From positions 1-32,792 of the forward strand of contig CALVOY010000025.1 in NCBI GenBank assembly GCA_944350415.1: a DNA stretch of 32,792 nt, in the 5' to 3' direction. Below, one piece after another: positions 1 through 6,760 of this stretch (positions are counted from its first letter, which is position 1; each line of letters starts with the position of its first letter). This DNA is from an uncultured Bacilli bacterium. Lineage in GTDB: Bacteria > Bacillota_I > Bacilli_A > RF39 > UBA660. The position numbers and the translations under genes were made by a program. The notes under the pieces were generated by a model. It searched no databases, was not told the DNA's origin, and saw nothing but the letters and a program-made list of their open reading frames with translations.

Positions 1-739
1 TAATTGTTGTATCAACCCATACTCCATATTCTTGTGATATGCAATTGGTATTTATGCACTTAGTATTCCATACATAATTATAATAAGATGCTGGAGTTTT
101 AATTTTTCTTTTAGTTAGGTATTGTGCTATGTAGTGATAAGTATTCCCCTTTAATGCTAAATCAAATATTAATTTAACAGTTTCTGCTTGTTCAACATTC
201 ACTACTAAATGATTTTTGTTAGTTGGATTTTTCATATAACCAAAAGGGCATCTACCGGATACATATAATCCTTCTTTCATTCTAGAATGTAAACTGGTCT
301 TAACTTTTTTAGAAATATCTTTAGCATACATATCATTCATTATGGCTTTAAAAGGTGCTATATCATTATTTGTATTATCTATAAATGTATCTATACCATC
401 ATTAATAGCAATATATCTAACATTTTTATTTGGAAAATACTTTTCTATTAATTCTCCTGTACCTATATAATCTCTACCAAGTCTAGACATATCCTTAGTA
501 ATAATCATATTAATTTTTCCAGATTCGATATCTTTAATCATTCTTTTAAATGATGGTCTTTCAAAGTTTGTTCCAGTAAATCCATCATCCACATATTCAT
601 CAATTAAATTATAGTTGTTCTCTTTGATATATTGATTAAGTAGACTTCTTTGACTAATAATACTATCTGATTCAATGTTTCCATCATCTCTTGATAATCT
701 TATATAAATTCCTACTTTAAAACTACTACTACCAATCAT
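1..739 (-). CDS. Serine site-specific recombinase, 3' end outside window
   Basis: The reading frame is open from an ATG at 739 to the left edge, giving about 246 residues without a stop; the C-terminal part lies outside. The N-terminus reads IYIRLSRDDG, the resolvase/invertase catalytic motif with the nucleophilic Ser, followed by YVDDGFTGTNFERP, the MIITKDMSRLGRD region of the catalytic domain, and then the start of a Recombinase domain (SGRCPFGYMKNP). This layout is that of large serine recombinases of the TnpX/conjugative-transposon type, which cut and rejoin attachment sites. The start ATG overlaps the stop of the small gene upstream (TAATG), so the two are translationally coupled. Integration or excision of a mobile element is inferred from the family; the element's ends are not visible. 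Family assignment is firm, exact subfamily is not. Confidence 0.92.
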   Translation of the reverse strand, partial: MIGSSSFKVGIYIRLSRDDGNIESDSIISQRSLLNQYIKENNYNLIDEYVDDGFTGTNFERPSFKRMIKDIESGKINMIITKDMSRLGRDYIGTGELIEKYFPNKNVRYIAINDGIDTFIDNTNNDIAPFKAIMNDMYAKDISKKVKTSLHSRMKEGLYVSGRCPFGYMKNPTNKNHLVVNVEQAETVKLIFDLALKGNTYHYIAQYLTKRKIKTPASYYNYVWNTKCINTNCISQEYGVWVDTTI

Positions 740-918
740 TAATTACTACTCCCTTCACTTTGGGAATAATGAGTATGATTGAATGTTAGCTCCTTTTTTA
801 TATAATTGCAAGTCTCATTTATTTTTTTATTTAGTTCTATTTTTAATACTTCAGTTATTAATTCATTTAAAAATTTTCCATTTTTTTTAAACTTTAAATT
901 AACTTTGTATTTAACCAT
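739..918 (-). CDS. Small basic protein upstream of the recombinase
   Basis: The product has 59 residues starting MVKYKVNLKFKKNGKF and is rich in Lys. I chose the ATG at 918 because GGAGGT lies 10 bases upstream (929-934). A possible TTG start at 936 overlaps that ribosome site and is less likely. The stop overlaps the recombinase ATG by one base, and the start overlaps the stop of the preceding mini-gene by eight bases, so three genes are chained. Small proteins of this size commonly precede serine recombinases in conjugative transposons. The function is unknown and I recognise no domain. Confidence 0.6.
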   Translation of the reverse strand: MVKYKVNLKFKKNGKFLNELITEVLKIELNKKINETCNYIKKELTFNHTHYSQSEGSSN

Positions 919-1018
919 AGAGTTTAATACCTCCAATAAATTCTATGGCTTTAATTTTTGTTTTAGTAATATTATTTAGTATGCCTGTAACATACCTAAC
1001 AATATTACTTACTATCAT
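911..1018 (-). CDS. Possible 35-residue peptide gene
   Basis: An ATG at 1018 sits three bases after GGAGG, a short spacing, and opens a frame of 35 residues (MIVSNIVRYVTGILNN...) that closes with TAA overlapping the next ATG (ATGGTTAA). The coupling and the ribosome site suggest translation. The predicted peptide is hydrophobic-amphipathic without a recognised motif. It may serve only to deliver ribosomes to the next gene. Confidence 0.35.
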   Translation of the reverse strand: MIVSNIVRYVTGILNNITKTKIKAIEFIGGIKLYG

Positions 1019-1044
1019 AAACCTCCATTAACTTAAAAAACATT

Positions 1045-1070
1045 ATATTCATATTCATATTCATATTCAT
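1045..1070. repeat. Hexamer tandem repeat (ATATTC)4
   Basis: Four perfect copies of ATATTC run in tandem, followed by a partial copy. On the minus strand they read as alternating Glu-Tyr codons in the shifted frame that continues the ribbon-helix-helix gene. Such short repeats are prone to replication slippage. Confidence 0.85.
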
Positions 1071-1096
1071 CACCTAACCATTTCGTTTTTATAAAC

Positions 1097-1246
1097 TTAT
1101 TTACATTTTCTTGTATCTAGCGTATCTATATATCCGATTTCTAGTAGTTCTACCATTAATTTAGTTATGGAAATATTATAGAATTTTGAAAGTAATTTAA
1201 TTCGTTCAAATAACTCCTCAGGTAAATATAAATTAAATCTTCTCAT
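1097..1246 (-). CDS. Ribbon-helix-helix DNA-binding protein, probably frameshifted at its 3' end
   Basis: The product has 49 residues: MRRFNLYLPEELFERIKLL, then FYNISITKLMVELLEIGYI. This is a beta strand followed by two helices, typical of CopG/Arc-type repressors that bind DNA as dimers. The ATG at 1246 follows AAGGAG at nine bases; ATGs further upstream lack good spacing. After IDTL the frame runs quickly to a stop (DTRKCK). Dropping one base near 1115-1120 instead gives IQENVNKFIKTKWLGD followed by Glu-Tyr repeats and NVF, ending at 1033-1035. That continuation has natural composition, so the gene may have lost its tail to a one-base insertion. It lies upstream of the recombinase genes on the same strand and may regulate them. 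Confidence 0.7.
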   Translation of the reverse strand: MRRFNLYLPEELFERIKLLSKFYNISITKLMVELLEIGYIDTLDTRKCK

Positions 1247-1380
1247 ATACATCATCTCCTTCACATGATGCATGTTACCTCCACAAAAAAGAAGAGTCAA
1301 GTCTTTGACTATAGAAAGTTTTGTCTACCATCCTAAAAACATTGATGATTAATCAAATTATGTAACAGCAGGATAAGAAG

Positions 1381-1435
1381 ATGGTGCATATACACTAACT
1401 TTTCCTTATAAAATAAGGGTTCGTATATGCACCAT
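1381..1435. repeat. 13-bp perfect inverted repeat enclosing a second hairpin
   Basis: The arms ATGGTGCATATAC (1381-1393) and GTATATGCACCAT (1423-1435) are exact reverse complements. Inside the 29-base loop, CCTTAT (1404-1409) and ATAAGG (1413-1418) form another stem. No U-rich tract follows closely on either strand, so this is not a simple terminator. It could be a recombinase or repressor binding site, or a folded RNA element. Confidence 0.75.
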
Positions 1436-1440
1436 TCTTA

Positions 1441-1456
1441 TTTCGTACTTACGAAA
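1441..1456. promoter_or_regulatory. 16-bp palindrome with a two-base centre, operator- or crossover-like
   Basis: TTTCGTA and TACGAAA flank a central CT. Serine recombinases recognise imperfect inverted repeats around a dinucleotide core, and ribbon-helix-helix or helix-turn-helix dimers bind similar palindromes. The role here is inference. Confidence 0.4.
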
Positions 1457-1517
1457 TTCATCCTACAAAGTGAGATGATATATGAGATAAATCTAATAAT
1501 AACAATAATTTATAGCA

Positions 1518-1567
1518 CAAAAAATCATCCTAATTTTTAGTTTTCACTAAATTTTATAGGATGATTG
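1518..1567 (-). terminator. Rho-independent terminator of the MFS gene
   Basis: Reading the minus strand just after the MFS stop, AATCATCCTA pairs with TAGGATGATT across an A-rich loop and is followed by TTTTTT. The stem is perfect over ten base pairs. Confidence 0.75.
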
Positions 1568-1572
1568 AATTT

Positions 1573-2772
1573 TTATAAATTTTCTATGTTCGCAATTATT
1601 CTAGAATAGATTAATACCAATATAGCAATAACTGCTAGCAATCCTTTAAAAACTATCATATTATCTATTATTCCTGCAATCAATATTAAAGAAAATCCAA
1701 TAAATCTTGATAAACATGTTAAAAACGAATTAACCATTACATGTTCCACATCATATTCTTCAATATTACATTCCTTTATTAAATCACCTTTTTGAGTATT
1801 ATATATTGCATCAAAAATACATAATCCTGTCGTACAAGCAAAATTATAAATTATTAGCGTTATTTTCCCTATATCAATAACTAATCCCATAGTCCCAATA
1901 AAAATCAAAACAGAAATTGCAAATAATATGTATTTAGCATTATTTCTATTATAAAACTTTTTATATAAGTACATAACTACAATTTGAAATATTGCAAAAA
2001 TAGTTGTTAAAATTCCTAAATTTAAAGACGTTTTAAAAGTCATTATCGTAATAATCGTTACTAATGTTTTCATAGGATCTTCTACTATTCCATATAATAA
2101 ATTTGATTTATAGTATTTATGTACCCTTAAATCTTTTTTTGATTTTATTGTATTTATATAATTTTTTATACTAAAATTTGTTGTTTTAGCATTAACTTTA
2201 TTATCTATTTTTATTTGTAAAGATAAGATTATCTGAATTATTGACAATGCTAAAACATATATTGCAATCTTTGTAAATGAATATAATTCTATAGTTGAAC
2301 CTATTATAATTGGCGCAACTATATGTACTATTGTACTAGCTATTTTCTTAGTTGCCATATAACCTTTCCTATTACCATTGTTCGTTATGCCTACAAATAT
2401 CATTTCATGAGTTGACCAATATAAGGTTTCTGATATACCACAGAAAATTGCAACTATTATAAACATATTGGATAGTTTATTTCCTAATAATACTATAAAC
2501 AAAATAAATATTGCTCTTATTATTATCCCCAGAGATAATATTTTGGTTTTACTATACTTTTCATCTTTTATAAATTTTCCGATGAATATAGAACCTATTG
2601 AATGTATAAAGTTAATAATCATATAATATAATGATACTTGTATTATATTATCATTTGTTATTTTCAATAAATATGCTACTAGAAATGTTTCTGCAAATAA
2701 AGCTGTTATAGTATATATTAAATCACTTGAAATTAAAAACATTTCATTTTTTTCTAATTTTTCACTTTTCAC
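1573..2772 (-). CDS. Major facilitator superfamily transporter
   Basis: The product has 399 residues and is very hydrophobic throughout, with about twelve predicted membrane segments and Lys-rich connecting loops. The first helices contain SSDLIYTITALFAETFLVAY, and the loop after the second helix has the basic turn GKFIKDEKYSKTK in the usual MFS position. The start is a GTG with AGGAGG seven bases upstream. The substrate cannot be read from the sequence; the half-split layout resembles drug or small-solute exporters. The gene is richer in A and T (Ile, Asn, Lys codons) than its neighbours and lies next to a mobile module, which suggests recent acquisition (inference). It has its own promoter overlapping the end of the upstream amidase gene, and a terminator of its own. 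Confidence 0.8.
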   Translation of the reverse strand: MKSEKLEKNEMFLISSDLIYTITALFAETFLVAYLLKITNDNIIQVSLYYMIINFIHSIGSIFIGKFIKDEKYSKTKILSLGIIIRAIFILFIVLLGNKLSNMFIIVAIFCGISETLYWSTHEMIFVGITNNGNRKGYMATKKIASTIVHIVAPIIIGSTIELYSFTKIAIYVLALSIIQIILSLQIKIDNKVNAKTTNFSIKNYINTIKSKKDLRVHKYYKSNLLYGIVEDPMKTLVTIITIMTFKTSLNLGILTTIFAIFQIVVMYLYKKFYNRNNAKYILFAISVLIFIGTMGLVIDIGKITLIIYNFACTTGLCIFDAIYNTQKGDLIKECNIEEYDVEHVMVNSFLTCLSRFIGFSLILIAGIIDNMIVFKGLLAVIAILVLIYSRIIANIENL

Positions 2773-2832
2773 AATTTACCTCCTATTTTATTTATATTAT
2801 CGCCCACGATTTTTAGATTGAAACATGCTAAT

Positions 2833-2841
2833 ATTATACCA
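2833..2841 (-). promoter_or_regulatory. Extended -10 promoter for the MFS gene
   Basis: The minus strand reads TGGTATAAT, an extended -10 element, about 60 bases before the GTG start. It overlaps the amidase stop codon (GTA TAA T) and follows the terminator T-run directly. No good -35 is seen. Confidence 0.5.
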
Positions 2842-3538
2842 TGTAAAAAGCAAATCCTAAACTAGATTTGCTTATTTTCTCCTGAAATTTCACATATTCA
2901 TACTCATTATTCCCCATAAAAATTGTATCCCCTGCTTTTACTGTATAGGTATTCTTCAAAGACCCTCCTGGTGCAATATAAGGAACTCCAATATAATTAG
3001 CTACTGCTCTTACTACTGCTTCTACATAATCTAGTAGATAATTTTGTAGTCTTACTACATCATTAGGATTATCAATAAATCCATACTCCAATAATAATGA
3101 TGTTGTATTAGGTGTCTCTCTCATAATATAATAATAGTCTTTAGAAGGATCTTCTGGCAAACGTCTTTGATAATATTTGCGCATTATTTGTCCTTCTTCA
3201 CCAATTGATTCTAAAATACTCCTAGCTAATACATCCGTACTTCGCAATGGATATAGTATTTCGGCACCTTCCCCACCACCTGAATTAATATGATTAGATA
3301 AAATTATTACATTAGGAGTAGTTCCAAAGGTATTATTCATAGTATTTAGCCTTTGCTGTCTAGTTAAAGTAACATCACTATCCCTTGTGATTGCTACAGG
3401 AACCCCTAATTCTTTAAAACGATTATACATATAGTTTGCAGCTTTAAGAGTAAAATCCTTTTCTTTTAAATTTCCACTTACAGCCCCTGGATCATCCCCA
3501 CCATGTCCAGCATCCACTATTATTTTATAATCTCCCAT
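2834..3538 (-). CDS. N-acetylmuramoyl-L-alanine amidase (Amidase_3), cytoplasmic form with stunted LysM tail
   Basis: The product has 234 residues. It cleaves the amide bond between MurNAc and the stem peptide using zinc. The Amidase_3 signature is complete: DAGHGGDDPG with H12, E26 in LKEKD, SNHINSGGGEGAE with H83, and catalytic E151 in LLLEYGF. There is no signal peptide, as in CwlC-type mother-cell amidases. After residue 197 the sequence begins like a LysM repeat (TYTVKAGDT) but then breaks off into unrelated sequence and stops after about 28 residues. The last codons also encode the terminator hairpin, so the 3' end looks remodelled or truncated. GAGGAGG precedes the ATG. Confidence 0.88.
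   Translation of the reverse strand: MGDYKIIVDAGHGGDDPGAVSGNLKEKDFTLKAANYMYNRFKELGVPVAITRDSDVTLTRQQRLNTMNNTFGTTPNVIILSNHINSGGGEGAEILYPLRSTDVLARSILESIGEEGQIMRKYYQRRLPEDPSKDYYYIMRETPNTTSLLLEYGFIDNPNDVVRLQNYLLDYVEAVVRAVANYIGVPYIAPGGSLKNTYTVKAGDTIFMGNNEYEYVKFQEKISKSSLGFAFYMV
2844..2872 (-). terminator. Terminator lying inside the amidase coding end
   Basis: On the minus strand AGCAAATC and GATTTGCT form an eight-base-pair stem followed by TTTTT. The hairpin lies upstream of the amidase stop codon, which is unusual for an intact gene. Confidence 0.75.
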
Positions 3539-3600
3539 ATATATTCCTCCTCATAATAATCTATGAATTAGAGGAAAATATGTTTTTCTTTTTCTAAAAA

Positions 3601-3606
3601 ATTATA
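3601..3606 (-). promoter_or_regulatory. Possible -10 element for the amidase gene
   Basis: TATAAT occurs right after the T-run of the thioredoxin terminator, about 60 bases upstream of the amidase ATG. Any -35 would lie inside the terminator hairpin and is not recognisable. Confidence 0.35.
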
Positions 3607-3631
3607 TTAAAAAAGGACTATATTAGTCCTT
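3607..3631 (-). terminator. Terminator of the thioredoxin gene
   Basis: AAGGACTA and TAGTCCTT form a perfect eight-base-pair stem with a three-base loop, followed by a T-run on the minus strand. It overlaps the thioredoxin stop codon. Confidence 0.85.
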
Positions 3632-4180
3632 ACTATTCTGTCTTCTTGAAACTACTGCAATTATTATTAATCCAGCAATCACTATAACTGCTACAGTACC
3701 AACAATATTACTATAATCTGGCTTGTTATTAATAGCTTCTATTACATCATAACGATTGTCACTTTGATAAACTTCTAGAATTCTTTCAATCAATTGATCT
3801 CCCATAGTTTGATCAGAATCACTACTTACTATACTATCTGCAGAAAATCCATTTGGATAAGTGTATTCTCCAACAATAATATAAGGAACCCCACTAGCAG
3901 TATCTCCCATCATTTCAGCAGCTTCTTCCATTAGAGCAGCATTATCTGCATCGCTCCAAACTTCATAAGTAACTAAATCAAAATAGTCGCCATATTCTTC
4001 TTCAATACTATCGAACCATTCTAACGCTTTCTCACAAAAACCACAGGTTGATCCTCTAAACATATATACCTTAACCGGTTCTTTATTAGCCTCTGGTTTT
4101 TCTATTTCGGCTTTTACTCCAGCTGGTAAGAAAGTCATCAATACAAATAAAATTACAAATAACTTCTTAAATTTTTTCAT
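3623..4180 (-). CDS. Membrane-anchored extracytoplasmic thioredoxin-like protein
   Basis: The product has 185 residues. Residues 1-24 are a signal peptide (Lys-rich start, hydrophobic core, cleavage near VKA/E). A thioredoxin-fold domain follows with the redox pair C46-G-F-C49 and the cis-proline loop GVPYIIV (P99). Residues 159-177 form a membrane segment followed by RRQNSKD, so the domain is held outside the membrane by a C-terminal anchor. It probably reduces, oxidises or isomerises disulphides in exported proteins; direction cannot be told, since CGFC does not settle it. No CcdA/DsbD-like partner is adjacent. GTGGAG lies before the ATG. The gene stands alone between its own promoter and terminator. 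Confidence 0.85.
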   Translation of the reverse strand: MKKFKKLFVILFVLMTFLPAGVKAEIEKPEANKEPVKVYMFRGSTCGFCEKALEWFDSIEEEYGDYFDLVTYEVWSDADNAALMEEAAEMMGDTASGVPYIIVGEYTYPNGFSADSIVSSDSDQTMGDQLIERILEVYQSDNRYDVIEAINNKPDYSNIVGTVAVIVIAGLIIIAVVSRRQNSKD

Positions 4181-4216
4181 GCTTCTCTCTCCACTTCTAT
4201 TTCTCTCACTTCTTAT

Positions 4217-4246
4217 ATTATATAATAAATAAACTTTATAAGTAAA
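4217..4246 (-). promoter_or_regulatory. Promoter of the thioredoxin gene
   Basis: On the minus strand TTTACT (4241-4246) and TATAAT (4217-4222) are 18 bases apart, about 37 bases upstream of the ATG. It is a good sigma-A match. Confidence 0.6.
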
Positions 4247-4353
4247 TATTATTTATTATAATGTTAAACCTTTTTGATTTTGTCACCTTTTAATTTTTTG
4301 AAAATGTCACCTAATAATATATAATACATATCTTGAAAGGATGTGTTTTATTT

Positions 4354-4649
4354 TTGAAAAGAAATAAAGAGAAAGCTTTAAAATTATTAAAGCAGAAAAT
4401 TAATGGTGAAATTAAAATTACCTACTATGAAATAACTGTTAGAACAGGTTATGGGTTGATGTATTTAAACCAATAGTTAGAATATATAAAAATCATAAAT
4501 TATATAATACTAGAATGATTGAAGATCATAGAAAAGATCCTATTAAAAAAGAACAAAAAAGAATTCAAGATCAAAAGGAACTTGAAAAATTATTTAGAGA
4601 ACGCGATGAAAGATTAAAAGCAAGGGCGAACAAAGTGAGTTCATCTTGA
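4354..4649 (+). pseudogene. Transposase remnant, middle deleted and frame changed
   Basis: From the TTG at 4354 the frame reads KRNKEKALKLLKQKINGEI, then KITYYEITVRTGYG, a helix-turn-helix-like N-terminus, and stops at a TAG near 4473. In another frame the sequence continues from about 4461 with IVRIYKNHKLYNTRMIEDHR and a Lys/Glu-rich C-terminus ending at the TGA at 4647-4649. A full transposase of this type would have several hundred residues, so roughly the whole catalytic core has been lost. The deletion joint lies near 4450-4465. Confidence 0.7.
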
Positions 4650-4664
4650 CCCTTGCTTTTTAGA
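4616..4664 (+). terminator. Terminator at the end of the transposase remnant
   Basis: AAAAGCAAGGG (4616-4626) and CCCTTGCTTTT (4650-4660) are exact complements followed by T residues. The stem spans the remnant's last codons. Confidence 0.7.
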
Positions 4665-4727
4665 TTTCATAATTATAATTTTCTTTCCAATAAAGGTTAA
4701 CTTTATTGCTTAATCATCTTATCTAAA

Positions 4728-4747
4728 AGGTGACATTTTCAAAAAAT
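4728..4747. repeat. Right terminal inverted repeat of the IS remnant
   Basis: AGGTGACATTTTCAAAAAAT is the exact reverse complement of 4293-4312. It ends only nine bases from the stop codon of the TtcA-like gene. Confidence 0.85.
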
Positions 4748-4756
4748 CTTAACATA

Positions 4757-5578
4757 TTATTTCTTATAATCATTCAAAAAATGATAAGTTTTTTCATCTT
4801 TATGATAACCAATCAAGGTATTCAAATTTACATTAAAAGCACTTTTAAAAATACTATATTCTACATAATCATTATCCTTTTTCAATTCTTGAATTAGCTT
4901 CTTCACCAATAATCTCTTACTATCTTGGACCTGATCATGATTTCTTTCTGTGAATCGACAAGCACAATTTAAAAAATCTAGTTCATGATATTTAGCAAAG
5001 CTAATAATATCCTTTTCTCTGACATAATACATTGGCCTAATTAATTCCATCCCTTGAAAATTCGTGCTATGTAATTTAGGCATCATTGTCTTGAACTCTC
5101 CTCCATATAAAACACTAAGCAAAATAGTCTCCATCACATCATCATAATGATGACCCAATGCTATCTTGTTACATCCTAATTCCTGGGCTTTATTATAAAG
5201 ACACCCTCTACGCATCCTAGCGCATAAATAACATGGAGAGTCTTTGATATTATCCACTATCGAAAAAATATCAGATTCAAACATCGTAATTGGAATATTC
5301 ATTATCCTAGCATTTTCAATGATTTTTTCTTTATTTTTTTCATTATATCCTGGATTCATCACAATAAACTCTAAGTCAAATTTTATCTTGCCATGTTTTT
5401 GAATTTCTTGCATACATTTTGCTAATACAAAAGAATCTTTTCCACCAGAAATACAAACGGCAATTTTATCATTCTCTTCGATCATTTGAAATTCTTGAAC
5501 TCCTTTTACAAATTTAGCCCAAATATCCTTTCGATATTTTGTAATTAAACTATTTTCTATCTTTTGATATCTTTCCAT
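4757..5578 (-). CDS. TtcA-like tRNA 2-thiolation PP-loop ATPase
   Basis: The product has 273 residues. The PP-loop SGGKDS (44-49) adenylates the target cytidine. C116-Y-L-C119 and a third Cys in LNCACRF (C205/C207) match the three cysteines that hold an iron-sulphur cluster in TtcA, which makes 2-thiocytidine at tRNA position 32. The length is a little short of the Escherichia coli enzyme (about 310). GLGHHYDD-type sequence LGHHYDDVMET is also typical of the family. TGAGGTG precedes the ATG, and it has its own extended -10 promoter. Other TtcA/TilS-superfamily members cannot be fully excluded, but the CxxC placement favours TtcA. Confidence 0.85.
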   Translation of the reverse strand: MERYQKIENSLITKYRKDIWAKFVKGVQEFQMIEENDKIAVCISGGKDSFVLAKCMQEIQKHGKIKFDLEFIVMNPGYNEKNKEKIIENARIMNIPITMFESDIFSIVDNIKDSPCYLCARMRRGCLYNKAQELGCNKIALGHHYDDVMETILLSVLYGGEFKTMMPKLHSTNFQGMELIRPMYYVREKDIISFAKYHELDFLNCACRFTERNHDQVQDSKRLLVKKLIQELKKDNDYVEYSIFKSAFNVNLNTLIGYHKDEKTYHFLNDYKK

Positions 5579-5601
5579 AGTACACCTCAGAATCTAGTAA
5601 T

Positions 5602-5610
5602 ACTATATCA
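5602..5610 (-). promoter_or_regulatory. Extended -10 promoter of the TtcA-like gene
   Basis: TGATATAGT on the minus strand is an extended -10 element, 24 bases before the ATG and six bases after the end of the preceding terminator. Confidence 0.5.
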
Positions 5611-5616
5611 TAAAAA

Positions 5617-5646
5617 ATCAAAAAGAAAAACCATATTACTATGGTT
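5617..5646 (-). terminator. Terminator of the Abi-HtrA operon
   Basis: AACCAT and ATGGTT (with further weak pairing inside) form a hairpin followed by TTTTTCTTTTT on the minus strand. It overlaps the HtrA stop codon. Confidence 0.75.
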
Positions 5647-6760
5647 ACTCTTCAATTTTAGTAAGGGTTACCTGAGCTGTTTTCATTTTTCCATTTCTCA
5701 TATAATTAAGCTCTATGGTATCTCCAACATTACATTTATATAGTTCATATTTTAAATAAGCGGCATTAGATACTTCTTGACCATTCACTGCTAAAATAAT
5801 ATCACCTTTTTTTAATCCCGCTTTTTCAGCACCACTATTTTGACTAACATTAATTACGACAACTCCTGATTCAATATCTTCATCTAACATAATACCATTT
5901 TGATATAATCCATAAACATCCGTCGCATTTAGCATCGTAATTCCAATCAATGGTCTTTCTAATTCTTTTCCTTGTTCTAGTTCATCTACATAGTTCATAG
6001 CATATTCAATTGGGATCGCAAATCCCATACCTTCAATTTCAGCTTCTACTAATTTTAATGAGTTAATACCAATTACTTCTCCATTGATATTGACAAGAGG
6101 TCCTCCACTATTTCCTGGATTTATGGCAGCATCAATTTGAAGAACTTGCATTACAAAATCATTGGTTGAAGCAATACTAACTTCTACCATTCTATTTTTT
6201 CCCGATAAAGTTCCTCTGGTTACTGTTCCACGATACTCATATCCTATTGGTGAGCCTACTGTAAATACAGTATCTCCGACATTTGAATCTTCGCTCGTTC
6301 CAATCTTAGCTACTTGACTAACATGAGATGCATCTATTTTTACTACAGCCAAATCTAAATATTCATCACTACCAGTTACAGTTCCCTCTATTTGATCATC
6401 ATTTGATAAAGTAATAATTACTTTATCCGCCCCATCCACTACATGATGATTGGTCATGATGTATCCATAGTTTTCATCTTTTTTATAAATAAAACCACTT
6501 CCTGAAGAAGCTAATCTTCCACCTTGATAATTCTGAATTGTGACTGTCGCATCATAAATTTCTCCTACAGCCGTTGATATTCCCGTTTCATCAATCGTAA
6601 TATCATTGCTACATTGAATAACTCCTGTTGTGTAATTAGAGTTATTAGAAACATTACTTAGCTTTTCATTTTCGTTTACTTCTACAAAATAGTACATAGC
6701 ACCTCCTCCTAATAGAAATGCTACTAACACTGAAGCTAGTGATATTAATTTTCCTCTCAT
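5645..6760 (-). CDS. HtrA/DegP-type membrane-anchored serine protease
   Basis: The product has 371 residues. Residues 6-24 are an N-terminal membrane anchor. The trypsin-like domain has the triad H106 (TNHHVVDGA), D136 (EYLDLAVVKI) and S218 (NPGNSGGPLV). A single PDZ domain follows (GVVVINVSQNSGAEKAGLKK, then GDIILAVNGQEV). It degrades or refolds damaged exported proteins outside the membrane. I chose the ATG at 6760 because it overlaps the stop of the upstream Abi gene as ATGA and has AAGGAAGGTGG before it; a longer frame from 6799 only adds residues inside that gene. Coupling to an HEPN protein is unusual. Confidence 0.92.
   Translation of the reverse strand: MRGKLISLASVLVAFLLGGGAMYYFVEVNENEKLSNVSNNSNYTTGVIQCSNDITIDETGISTAVGEIYDATVTIQNYQGGRLASSGSGFIYKKDENYGYIMTNHHVVDGADKVIITLSNDDQIEGTVTGSDEYLDLAVVKIDASHVSQVAKIGTSEDSNVGDTVFTVGSPIGYEYRGTVTRGTLSGKNRMVEVSIASTNDFVMQVLQIDAAINPGNSGGPLVNINGEVIGINSLKLVEAEIEGMGFAIPIEYAMNYVDELEQGKELERPLIGITMLNATDVYGLYQNGIMLDEDIESGVVVINVSQNSGAEKAGLKKGDIILAVNGQEVSNAAYLKYELYKCNVGDTIELNYMRNGKMKTAQVTLTKIEE

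Larger units (their letters stand above)
1247..1517. other. Gene-free spacer with nested stem-loops
   Basis: No credible reading frame is present. The stretch holds a 13-bp perfect inverted repeat with a second hairpin inside its loop (1381-1435) and a 16-bp palindrome (1441-1456). The pentamer-like phrase CATCCTA recurs near 1330, 1459 and 1527. It separates the recombinase cluster from the MFS gene, so it is a plausible place for regulatory or recombination sites. No promoter for the ribbon-helix-helix gene stands out. Confidence 0.6.
4276..4747 (+). mobile_element. Internally deleted insertion sequence with intact ends
   Basis: Perfect 20-bp inverted repeats (4293-4312 and 4728-4747, ATTTTTTGAAAATGTCACCT and its complement) bound about 455 bp. 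Inside are the beginning and end of a transposase with the middle missing. A shorter direct copy of the repeat (GATTTTGTCACCTTTTA, 4276-4292) lies just outside the left end, as if that end were duplicated. Intact ends with no complete transposase make this a MITE-like derivative that could move only with a helper. I see no clear target duplication. The fragments resemble IS1202/ISNCY-type transposases from memory; the family is uncertain. Confidence 0.75.

Noticed and set aside
739-936. TTG start at 936 for the small gene before the recombinase
   Set aside because: That TTG is part of the TTGGAGG ribosome site serving the ATG at 918.
1045-1070. Possible start of a CRISPR-like or satellite array
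   Set aside because: Only four 6-bp units without spacers; it is a simple tandem repeat.
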